Shown here one piece after another: positions 55,479-64,000 of a DNA stretch of 64,000 nucleotides. The notes under the pieces are model-generated. The model was given only the letters and a program-made list of their open reading frames with translations, searched no databases and had not been told where the DNA came from. The DNA is from Euborellia annulipes. Taxonomy: Eukaryota > Arthropoda > Insecta > Dermaptera > Anisolabididae. Numbering within the stretch: position 1 is the first letter of the stretch; the number at the start of each line of letters is the position of its first letter. Both the position numbers and the translations under genes were made by a program. The stretch is from positions 18,149-82,148 of the forward strand of contig JAKCPI010002584.1 of the NCBI GenBank assembly GCA_023213315.1, in the 5' to 3' direction.

Positions 55479-58400
55479 AGCCCATGAACCTGGGATTCAT
55501 ACAAGTGAATCTTCATCACTCGATCGCAGCATCGAGTGTATTGAGCAAAAGATTCACAGAGGACAAAATTGCCATAGCCCTCATACAAGAACCATGGGTG
55601 AATAACAGAAGAATTAGAGGTCTTCCACACTCATGTAAGTTAATTTATAATGATAAATGTGAAAAGCCTAGAGCAGCAATGCTCGTTCATAAAGACATCA
55701 ACGCTCTTTCCATTTCAGAATTTATCACAAGGGATTTGGTAGCTGTAAGCATAGAAATCCCTACAAAAGGGGGTATGCAAGAGGCGATTATAGCGTCGGC
55801 ATACTTTCCCGGAGAGGAAGAAAAGCCTCCCCCAGTTGAACTGGAAAAACTTGTTGACTTCTGTAAAAGGAACAACAAGAAATTCATCATAGGCTGCGAC
55901 GCGAATGCGCACCACATAATATGGGGAAGCAGCGATACCAATAAAAGAGGTGAGTTCTTATTTGACTATTTACTTTCCAACTCAATAGATATAATAAATA
56001 GGGGCAACAAACCTACTTTTGTAACAATAAATCGCCAAGAGGTTTTAGACGTAACCCTGGCAAGTCCAGCCATCAGTGACAAAATCACTAACTGGCGGGT
56101 ATCAGACGAGGTCTCAATGTCTGACCATAAACAAATACTTTTTAACTTAGAGGCAGATTGCATCCAGGAAGTAAGGTACAGAAATCCCAGACTCACAAAC
56201 TGGAGTCTTTATAGATTGCACTTGAGAAATGAGATCATGGGAGTAAACGAGTATATAGGTAGCACATATGACCTAGACTCTAGTGCCAGAACCCTGGAAG
56301 ATGCAATACTCAAAGCTTACAAACAAAGTTGTCCGTTAAAACTAAGAAAGGCAGAAAGAGACGTGGCCTGGTGGAACGGGAAACTTGAAAAACTAAGAGC
56401 TAAGGTCAGAAAGCTCTACAATAAAGCCAAAAGGACTCAGGAATGGGATGAATATAAAAAAATCCTTACTGAGTACAACACAGAGATAAGAAGATCAAAG
56501 AGAAGATCTTGGCGAACATTCTGCGAGGGCATAAACGACATGCCCACAGCAGCAAGATTACAAAAGGTCTTGGCAAAAGACCATACAAACAGCATAGGAC
56601 TGTTACAAAAAGAAGATGGGAGCTATACAAAGGACCGAGTGGAAACACTAAAGGTACTGCTAGAAACCCACTTCCCAGATTCTACTAGTGTGGAACCCAA
56701 CAGTATGGAAGAGGATACTATAGAAACTCCTCCTCCTACTAAAAGAATAATGGGCAGAGGATCAAAAATCTTCACCCCAAATAAAATAAGATGGGCAATA
56801 AAATCCTTTGAGCCCTACAAAGCTCCGGGAAGGGATGGTATATATCCTGCCCTTCTTCAGCAGGGTTTGGAAGAGATACTAAATCCCTTAATGAAAATAT
56901 TTAGGACAAGTTATGCCCTAGGTTACATCCCTAAGGGATGGAGGGATGTAAACGTAATCTTTATCCCTAAGGCGGGAAAGCGATCAAACACGCTCCCGAA
57001 ATCCTATAGACCAATTAGTCTGACCTCGTTCCTACTTAAAACTATGGAAAAGATCTTAGACTACTATATAAGAAGCGAGATTTTGACAAAAAGACCGCTT
57101 CACGAAAAACAACATGCCTATCAAACAGGCAAATCCACAGTGACAGCTCTTCACAATCTTACACAATGGATTGAAGAGTCAGTCAACAATAAAGAAACAG
57201 CCTTATGTAGCTTCTTAGATATAGAGGGAGCTTTTGACAACACCTCCTATGAGACTATAGAAAGTGCTTTAATAAAAAGAGAGATAGATATCTCTACCAC
57301 AAAATGGATAAAACATATGCTAGAAAGCCGAAAGGTAACAGCAAAAATAGGAAGCGAATCCAAGACAATAAGGACAGCTAGGGGATGCCCACAAGGTGGG
57401 ACACTGTCACCACTGCTGTGGTCCTTGGTCGTGGACGAACTCCTAGAAATTCTGACACAGAATGGATATGAAACGATAGGCTATGCAGATGACCTTGCAA
57501 TAACAATAAGAGGAAAACATGAAAGCACATTGTGCGAACTCATGCAAAATGCCCTCAAACTAACCCATAGATGGTGCCAAAAGGGAGGACTAAATGTCAA
57601 CCCTAACAAAGTAATTATCGTCCCTTTCACAAGGAAGCGAAAATTAGCTCTAAAAGAACTAAAACTTGGAAACACGATAATAAAGACTTCGAAAGAAACG
57701 AAGTTTTTAGGTGTGATCCTAGACCAGAAATTAAACTGGAACTCACACCTAAACAATACAATTGAAAAAGCGACAAGAGCTATGTGGAATTGCACAAGGC
57801 TCTTTAGCAAAACATGGGGTCTAAATCCAAAGATGACCTACTGGTCATACACAGCGATAATAAGACCCATGGTCACATATGCATCTGTGGTATGGTGGCC
57901 AAAAGTAGAAGAGAGAACAACTCAAGCTAAATTGCAAAAACTGCAAAGGATGGCTTGCATAGGAATAACAGGAGCCATGAGAACCTGCCCCACCGCAGCA
58001 CTTGAAATCCTGGTTGGCCTAACTCCTCTACACTTACATGTAAAAGGAGAGGCCTTGGCAGGACTGCTGACGATGGGAATTAAAAATAATATAAGGAAAA
58101 CAGGGCATACAAGAATCCTGGAGGAGCTACCTAAAAATAGCATACTCAGAGGACCGCTGGATGCCATGCCAAAAACAATTGACTTCGAAAAGGGCTTTGA
58201 AGTGGTTTTAAAAAACCACAAGGCACTAACAGTCGAAGATCAAGACAAAAAAGGATCAGTAAGTTGGTATACTGACGGATCCAAAACAGATGCTGGAGTG
58301 GGTATAGGGATAAAAGGCCCTAACTGTAGCCTTGTAAAAGCCCTTGGCACCTCAGCAACAATCTATCAGGCAGAAATTATTGCCATAAATACATGCGCCC

Positions 58401-59080
58401 AAGAGATCCTTAAAAAAGGACCTCGGGGAGCAAATATAAAAATCCATTCGGATAGCCAAGCAGCCTTAAAAGCGCTAAAATCATATGCCTTTAAATCGAG
58501 ACTGACTTGGGAATGCCTAAATTCTGTAAAGGAGCTGGCTACACACAATAGTGTAACCCTTAAATGGGTGCCAGGACATGCAGGAATACAAGGCAATGAA
58601 GAAGCAGACCAACTAGCAAGGATGGGAGCAAATACTCCTTTCACAGGGCCCGAACCAGCCTGTGGGCTGTCGCATAAGCACCTAAGACTGGAAATCGGAC
58701 GGTGGAAGGAAGACGAAAACAAAAAGCTATGGGCAAAAAACCCAGGCTTAAGACAAGCGAAGAAGTTTATAACACTTCCGCAACAAAATGTAAAGAGACT
58801 TATCGCTCTAAACAGAAATGAACTAAGACTGTTAAGTGGTCTTCTAACAGGACACTGTCCTTTAAAATATCATCTAATGAAGATGGGCAGAGCGGATGAC
58901 GATATATGTCGCCTCTGCAATCTGACAAAAGAAACGGCGGAACACATCATGTGCGAATGTATTGCACTAACCCGTCAAAGAAGGCTAATTTTCGAAAGGG
59001 CTGAAATAAAACCTGAGGAAATATCAAAAGCCTCTCCAAAGAATATACTGGCCCTGGTAAAAGGGACGGGTCTATTCTAA
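55475..59080 (+). CDS. I-like LINE ORF2 polyprotein: endonuclease, reverse transcriptase, RNase H
   Basis: 1201 residues, no interruption. Endonuclease (1-230): NLHHSIAASS, IQEPWVNNRRIRG (catalytic Glu), CDANAHHIIWGS, and SDHK. Reverse transcriptase (about 430-750): YKAPGRDGIYPALL, SYRPISLTSFLLKTMEK, HAYQTGKSTVTALHNL, FLDIEGAFDN, RGCPQGGTLSPLLWSL, and the catalytic YADD near 669. RNase H (about 928-1060): WYTDGSKTDAGVGIG, YQAEIIAI, HSDSQAAL, VPGHAGIQGNEEADQLAR, giving all four catalytic acids. The C-terminus has the zinc motif CRLCNLTKETAEHIMCEC (near 1148). This order with an RNase H defines the I group. The enzyme nicks the target and copies the RNA there. The ATGA overlap with ORF1 suggests termination-reinitiation. 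Confidence 0.95.
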   Translation: MKPMNLGFIQVNLHHSIAASSVLSKRFTEDKIAIALIQEPWVNNRRIRGLPHSCKLIYNDKCEKPRAAMLVHKDINALSISEFITRDLVAVSIEIPTKGGMQEAIIASAYFPGEEEKPPPVELEKLVDFCKRNNKKFIIGCDANAHHIIWGSSDTNKRGEFLFDYLLSNSIDIINRGNKPTFVTINRQEVLDVTLASPAISDKITNWRVSDEVSMSDHKQILFNLEADCIQEVRYRNPRLTNWSLYRLHLRNEIMGVNEYIGSTYDLDSSARTLEDAILKAYKQSCPLKLRKAERDVAWWNGKLEKLRAKVRKLYNKAKRTQEWDEYKKILTEYNTEIRRSKRRSWRTFCEGINDMPTAARLQKVLAKDHTNSIGLLQKEDGSYTKDRVETLKVLLETHFPDSTSVEPNSMEEDTIETPPPTKRIMGRGSKIFTPNKIRWAIKSFEPYKAPGRDGIYPALLQQGLEEILNPLMKIFRTSYALGYIPKGWRDVNVIFIPKAGKRSNTLPKSYRPISLTSFLLKTMEKILDYYIRSEILTKRPLHEKQHAYQTGKSTVTALHNLTQWIEESVNNKETALCSFLDIEGAFDNTSYETIESALIKREIDISTTKWIKHMLESRKVTAKIGSESKTIRTARGCPQGGTLSPLLWSLVVDELLEILTQNGYETIGYADDLAITIRGKHESTLCELMQNALKLTHRWCQKGGLNVNPNKVIIVPFTRKRKLALKELKLGNTIIKTSKETKFLGVILDQKLNWNSHLNNTIEKATRAMWNCTRLFSKTWGLNPKMTYWSYTAIIRPMVTYASVVWWPKVEERTTQAKLQKLQRMACIGITGAMRTCPTAALEILVGLTPLHLHVKGEALAGLLTMGIKNNIRKTGHTRILEELPKNSILRGPLDAMPKTIDFEKGFEVVLKNHKALTVEDQDKKGSVSWYTDGSKTDAGVGIGIKGPNCSLVKALGTSATIYQAEIIAINTCAQEILKKGPRGANIKIHSDSQAALKALKSYAFKSRLTWECLNSVKELATHNSVTLKWVPGHAGIQGNEEADQLARMGANTPFTGPEPACGLSHKHLRLEIGRWKEDENKKLWAKNPGLRQAKKFITLPQQNVKRLIALNRNELRLLSGLLTGHCPLKYHLMKMGRADDDICRLCNLTKETAEHIMCECIALTRQRRLIFERAEIKPEEISKASPKNILALVKGTGLF

Positions 59081-59152
59081 GGACAAATATTGGACAACAA
59101 AGGATAGAACAAAAGATCAACTAATGGTCGCAGTTCAAAGTGCCTTAGGTCC

Positions 59153-59183
<31 letters not shown>

Positions 59184-59741
59184 CACATATGGTGTCGAAA
59201 TACGTATAAAGTGTTAATACTTTACTGATGTACTTTTGCAGTTTTTTTCGATTTTCTCGAAATTCGCTTTAACGATTTTGATTAAAATTCAAAAATCAAT
59301 TATTTATTTATTTATTTATTTATTTATCAAAACTGTCCTACCTTTTTAGATGCTCTTTAAAATGTATATTTTCATTTTGCCATTGAAATCTTCTGAAGAC
59401 CACTTTACTCTTGTACTTCAATCAGTAAAGTACTAGTACTCTTTGGATTTTAATTAAAAGCTTCGTGTCACCTCCCATGGGGTGCCTAAATTGAATTTAA
59501 AATTTCAACCTCCTAGCTCAATTCCTTCATGCTTTAAATTGAATCCAGACAGATAGACAGACCATGTCGCGAAAACCACTTTTTTGGATTCAAGGGACCT
59601 AAAAACGAGAAGATCCATCAAAATCTCGACATCGAATTTTTGACATGAATCCAATACTTTCTCTCTCTAAATATTAACTTATATAGAAGTAAGAGAAAGT
59701 AAAAAAAAAACATTAATTATCAAACAACTCAAATTTTATTT

Positions 59742-61239
59742 CTATTTATTGCATTTTTTTCTAGAATGAATAGATAAATGTCTAATGAGACCAGATCTTT
59801 GAATAAATTGTTTAGAACAAATTGCACATTTGTAATCTTTTTGGCCAGAATGAATTCGTAAATGTGCTGTGAGATTCGATTTGTGATTAAATTGTTTAGA
59901 ACAAATATCACATTTGTAATTTTGGCCGGAATGAATAAGAGAATGGGTGACAAGATGCGATTTTCGAATAAATTGTTTAGAACAAATATCACATTTGTAA
60001 TTTTGGCCAGAATGAATAAGAGAATGGGTGACAAGCTGCGATTTTCGAATAAATTGTTTAGAACAAATTTCACATTTGTAATCTTTTTGGCCAGAATGAA
60101 TAAGAGAATGGGTGAAAAGATGCGATTTTTGAATAAATTGTTTAGAACAAATATCACATTTATAATCTTTTTGGCAGGAATGAATTCGCAAATGTCTGTT
60201 GAGAATAGATTTCTGATTAAATTGTTTAGAACAAATTTCACATTTGTAATCTTTTTGGCCAGAATGAATAAGAGAATGGGTGACAAGATGCGATTTTCGA
60301 ATAAATTGTTTAGAACAAATTTCACATTTGTAATCTTTTTGGCCGGAATGAATTAGTAAATGTTCTGTGAGATGCGATTTTCGATTAAATTGTTTAGAAC
60401 AAATTTCACATTTGTAATCTTTTTGGCCGGAATGAATTAGTAAATGACGCCTTAAATCGTATTTATACTTAAATTGTTTAGAACAAATTTGACATAAATG
60501 TTTCTCCGGTTGGATTTTTTTGTTGGCGAATGAAGAGTTCGAACTTTTCTTTTTGCAAATTGATGGAATTTTCTCATTTTTGTCTTTTTTTCTTAAATTC
60601 TTGCTTTTTTTTTAAAGTTGCTTCTTTTTCTGAAGATGAAATGTCTTAAACAAAAAAAAAAAAATAAAAGTGAATACAAATTATCTTAATAACTGGTTTG
60701 AAAAATTGCTTTACTTTTTTTTTACCTTTTTGTGATGTTTTTTTTAGAAAATTAAAATGTCTTTTATCTAATATTTGTATAACGTTTGATAGACATTTTT
60801 TAGAATGCTTGCATAAAAAATATAAATTAATAAAGTTCGTTTTACAATGTATACATGGGAAGACTGGACCTAATGAAAAAAGAATCAAATTAAAAAACAA
60901 AAGATTTGTCTTCGAATTTTCTTTGAGGGTGCTTATAAAGTATTTATTGAGCGAGAGAATGACGTTAGCATCCACGTACTGTATATTCATAGCAAATGTC
61001 AGAGATTTTAAATAAATTTATTATTAAAAACATCAAAATTAAAGCAAAAAAGACATAAGTTAATTAATATTTCATATTTAAATGTACGAATTTGTGATTG
61101 CAAAAGACTAACGAAATACTACTACAAATAAATGACATGAGAGAATGAGATATAGGTTATAAAATAAAAATAAATTACCAATATGAATAGGATATTTGAT
61201 ATCATCGACTGGAATGTCTTCATGTTTGATAGATGACAT
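59742..61239 (-). CDS. C2H2 zinc-finger paralogue 5 (three exons, 9 fingers; one frameshift as read)
   Basis: Exon 1 is 61239-61179 (MSSIKHEDIPVDDIKYPIHI), exon 2 is 60869-60726 (C2HC finger), exon 3 is 60644-59742. It has nine fingers; in two of them the linker SGQKDYKC has lost Lys-Asp (SGQNYKC). As in paralogue 4, the linker A-run has seven bases (plus-strand T 60585-60591) and puts a TGA in frame upstream of the fingers. Introns are short and contain no large insertion, so this is the most complete locus of the array and the best candidate for a working gene if the run length is wrong. The 3' ends of copies 2 to 5 are nearly identical. Confidence 0.78.
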
Positions 61240-61679
61240 ATTTTTAACAATTCTCAATATTTAATATTTAATTGTAATTAAATAATTCAAATTAGAGTAG
61301 GTCAGGGTCAGGTTCCCCACTTTTACATTTATTTAATGAATACGACCTAGTTATTTACAATGTTGTAATTTACGCGTAAATAACTGTTCAGTTTACTCGT
61401 CTGTAATTAACTTGCCAACTCTGGTCGTGTTACATATCCTAAGATTTGATTATAAATTATTTCAATATAAAGAAAAAAATTACCAATTATAAACAAATAA
61501 TTACAAAGAAAACACCTTGTTTGAGTTAGGACCGAACAGGATCGAAGCCCTATAATTTCTGAATTTTTTTAAAATGTTGCCTCCCCTTACGACATTGGGG
61601 CTTAAATTAGCAACATAAAGAGTAAGCGAAATGAAGTGAGCTTTATAAGCTTTATTTTCTTTTTCTTTTTCTCTCCAAC
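61240..61679. promoter_or_regulatory. Shared upstream region of zinc-finger paralogue 5 and TPP2
   Basis: The two genes diverge with start codons 441 bp apart, so promoters and 5' UTRs of both must lie here. No core motif could be singled out. The sequence departs from the other paralogues' upstream regions at about 61290. Confidence 0.5.
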
Positions 61680-63437
61680 ATGGCAGAAGTTGTCGATGTC
61701 GATTTTCCCGTTTGGGGCCTTTTACCAAAAAAAGAAACGAATGTTATATCTTTTCTTACAAAATATCCAACATATGATGGACGAGGAATTGTTATGGCAA
61801 TTTTTGATTCGGGCGTCGATCCAGGGGCTCCAGGATTGCAGGTTAATTTTAAATCAAATTAGCCTTGTCATCCTTTAAGCCAACCCATATCTCCCATTTT
61901 TTTTTTTTTTTTTTTTTTTGTTGAACTAATATTTTTCTTTTTTTTTTCTTTACAGAAAACTAGTGAAGGAAAAACAAAGGTGATCGAGCGTTTTGATTGC
62001 AGTGGAGCCGGTGATGTTGAAACGAGCACAATTGTCAAGGCTAAAGACGGAGAAATCAAAGGACTCACTGGACGAAAACTTAAAGTAAAAATTTTAACTT
62101 ACCAGAACATCTTTCTTTTAAGTTTTTTCCCCCTCTTTTGGAAATAAGATTATATATGAAAAATTAGCTTGAAAAAATAATCAATGAATGAGATCTTTTT
62201 AGTGCTGTTAGATTAGGCAAAAATTTCAATTTATTTATTCTCTCTATAAATATATTACACAAACACGAATAAAGTAACTTATTCGGGCTTTTGATACCGC
62301 AACACATTCTCATACCAATATCCCCGGCCTTTTTTTTCTCCTCTGAGACAGATGTCAGGCATCAGATTGAGTGACAGGATTAGATCATGTCGCATTGCAT
62401 CACTCTGCGTCTTTATTATAAATCTCTTTAAGCGCCCTAAATGCGATTAAAGGTTTTCCCAAGAATAGAAGGACCTCTCGTATAATTCTTGAAGAAATGC
62501 AGCATCTAACTAACATCTTCCAAAAAAAAGGGATCCCCTCCCTTGAAAATCATTTGACCCTTTTTTTTTAGTAAAACGAAAATTTTTTTCCAACTTGCAT
62601 TTATTCAAAATTTTTTTTCGTAAAATTTCCACATTTTCCTTTCTGCAAAAATCATTTTACCTCAATAATCGATTATTTTACGCACCCCTACCCAGATAGC
62701 ACAGTTCGTCTTATGTACGTACATAAGACGTAGTGTGCTATCTGGGTAGTTCCTATCAGTGTATAATTTTATAAAGGCTACAGGCCAAAAACTTTCTCAT
62801 TCTCACTCACACTCACACTCACACATTCACACTGTCTTTTCGGCAACTCAGGCCATATAAGACTTTGACGATATCCGTTATTGATTAATATACATATTGG
62901 GGGTCCAGGCATTCTTATTTAAGCCATTTGGTATACAAATGAAATAAAATAAAATAAAATCATTGGACTGCCTGGGGTCCGAACCCGCGACTTTTGGTAG
63001 CACGCTAACCCCTACACCAAGCCCAAGGGCTACAAACAACTTTAGACTTAAGTGTTATTATTGCCCTCGGGCTTGGCGTAGTTGGTATCGCGCTTGCTTT
63101 ATATACCAAGGGTCGGGGTTTCGAATCCTAGGCAATCCGATGATTTTATTTAAGCCATTTGGATGCCAAATGGCTTAAATAAGATTGCCTGGACCCCAAT
63201 ATATATATTTTCATAATAACGGTTATCGTATAAAGTCTTATATGGATGGCCTAAGTTGCCGAGAAGACTGTGTGAATGTGTGTGTGATTGGGAAAAAAAG
63301 TGTGAGTGTTTTTTTAAAATAAAAGAAAAAAAGTGTACTACTATTATTATTATTATTATTCTGTAAGCTTTAGTTTAATTTTTTTTTAAATTCAACTGAG
63401 ATATTGATTTAAATGGTGGGATCATATGTCATTAATA

Positions 63438-63481
<44 letters not shown>

Positions 63482-63979
63482 ATAGGGTCCGACCGATACA
63501 AGATTTTCAGCCGAAACCGAAACTTGTATTTCCTATACAAAATTCATATCATTTTCCCTTTTTTTTTTTTGAAATTTTTTCCGCTCTGCAGAAAATTTTT
63601 TTCCCCCTTTCCACCAGGCAGGTGGAATTTTTGCGTGCGAGTCTCATCCCATCTTTTCAGACTCAAGTATCGGCCGGCCAGAAAGTTTCGGCTACTTATT
63701 GGCCGAAACCGAATATTCGGTCGGTTCCTAATATATAATATATAAAGAAATGGTGTTGAATTAGAATCGTTCTTATTTAAGACAACTCGCAAAATTCATA
63801 ATTTTTTTTAGATTCCTTCTTCATGGAAGAATCCTTCAGGAGATTATCATTTAGGCGTTAAAAACGCCAGCGATTTATATCCAGCCAAATTGCGAGAGAG
63901 AATAGAAAAGGAACGCAAAGAGACCCTCTGGGACCCAGGGCACAAACAAACTCTTGCCAATGCCACCAGAAATTTATTG
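61680..63979 (+). CDS. TPP2: Tripeptidyl-peptidase II, first three coding exons (gene continues past 64000)
   Basis: Exons 61680-61841 (54 codons), 61956-62084 (43) and 63812-63979 (56), all phase 0, with TTTACAG and TTTTAG acceptors and GTTAAT, GTAAAA and GTAAGT donors. The N-terminus has VWGLLPKKETNVISFLTKYP and then IFDSGVDPGAPGLQ, which contains the catalytic Asp of the subtilisin-type site. Exon 2 gives the CSGAGDVETST and DGEIKGLTGRKLK strings; exon 3 gives IPSSWKNPSGDYHLGVKNAS and LRERIEKERKETLWDPGH. These match animal TPP2 closely. The enzyme is a giant cytosolic serine peptidase that removes tripeptides from proteasome products. The catalytic His and Ser would be in exons beyond the window. 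Confidence 0.96.
62688..62749. repeat. 62-bp near-perfect palindrome (CTACCCAGATAGCACA tips)
   Basis: CTACCCAGATAGCACA at the left is complementary to TGTGCTATCTGGGTAG at the right; the centre CGTCTTATGTAC/GTACATAAGACG is perfect. Only about two positions per arm fail to pair. It looks like two TIR tips joined with almost nothing between them. Confidence 0.75.
62985..63045 (-). mobile_element. tRNA-derived SINE head
   Basis: On the minus strand: box-A-like TGGTGTAGGGGTTAGCGTG and box-B-like GGGTTCGGACCCC in tRNA spacing. The flanking tail (TGATTTTATTTAAGCCATTT type) is shared with the copies at 4390-4440, 12090-12140 and 63140-63180. Confidence 0.6.
63064..63180 (+). mobile_element. tRNA-derived SINE
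   Basis: Box-A-like TGGCGTAGTTGG, box-B-like GGTTTCGAATCC, then the tail GATGATTTTATTTAAGCCAT. Head-to-head with the SINE at 62985-63045. Not a functional tRNA: no CCA-compatible acceptor stem is visible. Confidence 0.6.
63483..63730. mobile_element. hAT-type MITE, TAGGGTCCGACCGA family, copy 2
   Basis: Same ends and CCGAAA-rich interior as 14004-14407 but 248 bp. It sits next to a (TA)n microsatellite (about 63442-63480), so the target duplication cannot be read clearly. It lies in intron 2 of the TPP2 gene. Confidence 0.7.
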
Positions 63980-64000
63980 GTAAGTTGAAAGAAAGATAAA

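Larger units (their letters stand above)
53920..59179 (+). mobile_element. Full-length I-like non-LTR retrotransposon
   Basis: Flanked by the 11-bp duplication ATGACACATAT (53909-53919 and 59180-59190); unit X has the single uninterrupted copy at 45020-45030, followed by the same GGTGTCGAAATACGTA. It has a 5' UTR of about 290 bp, two intact overlapping ORFs, a 3' UTR of about 75 bp and a (TAA)n tail, as in the I clade. Both ORFs are free of stops and the duplications are identical, so the insertion is young and the copy could be retrotransposition-competent. Confidence 0.92.
62085..63811. other. TPP2 intron 2 with SINEs, a palindrome and a MITE
   Basis: Contains the palindrome at 62688-62749, opposing SINE heads at 62985-63045 and 63064-63145, a (TATTAT)n-like run at about 63342, a (TA)n run and the hAT MITE at 63483. 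No additional exon was seen. Confidence 0.5.

Noticed and set aside
59862..60356. 164-codon plus-strand ORF with repeated NKLFRTNITFVI units
   Set aside because: It is the antisense reading of the finger array of paralogue 5; periodicity comes from the 84-nt finger repeat.

Overview
The window is nuclear DNA of an animal, most likely an arthropod or another bilaterian invertebrate; the species cannot be named from sequence alone. It is AT-rich, its genes have short exons with GT-AG introns, and mobile elements make up much of it. I reconstructed five gene loci by hand from splice sites, phase agreement and family resemblance.

Region 1 (1-28.2 kb) is one minus-strand gene for a DBS/MCF2L-type Rho guanine nucleotide exchange factor. 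Ten consecutive exons, from the start codon at 28206 to the left edge, join in one frame (457 codons) and give a Sec14/CRAL-TRIO domain followed by spectrin-like repeats. The catalytic DH-PH part must lie beyond base 1. Its introns hold a two-exon minus-strand gene of a transposon-associated unknown family (21756-22901), three weak plus-strand exons (5480-11046), a Penelope-like fragment, hAT-type MITEs and several TIR elements. Two direct copies of a CAGTGGCGTAACC element (3559-5132 and 11330-12663) have no target duplication individually, but the outer ends of the pair share the 8-bp duplication GGACTCAT. This suggests that about 9.1 kb moved as one composite.

Region 2 (29.2-30.3 kb) is a compact plus-strand three-exon gene for the complex I subunit NDUFA1. 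Region 3 (30.3-34.8 kb) is repeat-rich, includes a Helitron, and holds no gene I can support.

Region 4 (34.8-61.3 kb) is a tandem minus-strand array of five related C2H2 zinc-finger genes. The ancestral structure is three exons: a 20-codon start exon, a 144-nt exon with a single C2HC finger, and a finger-array exon. Finger number varies from 2 to 9. Every copy carries a lesion as read. The array lies in segmental duplications, so one copy often gives the uninterrupted site for an element inserted in another: a Helitron inserted exactly between A and T, a full-length I-like LINE with 11-bp target duplications and two intact ORFs, a 5'-truncated Jockey-like LINE, and a 246-bp insertion in an exon. 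A 2.7-kb PIF/Harbinger-like palindrome with a TAA duplication, and a second truncated LINE with a 13-bp duplication, can be read from their own flanks.

Region 5 (61.7 kb to the end) is the 5' part of a plus-strand tripeptidyl-peptidase II gene (three exons, running off the window), with SINEs, a 62-bp perfect-type palindrome and another hAT MITE in its second intron.
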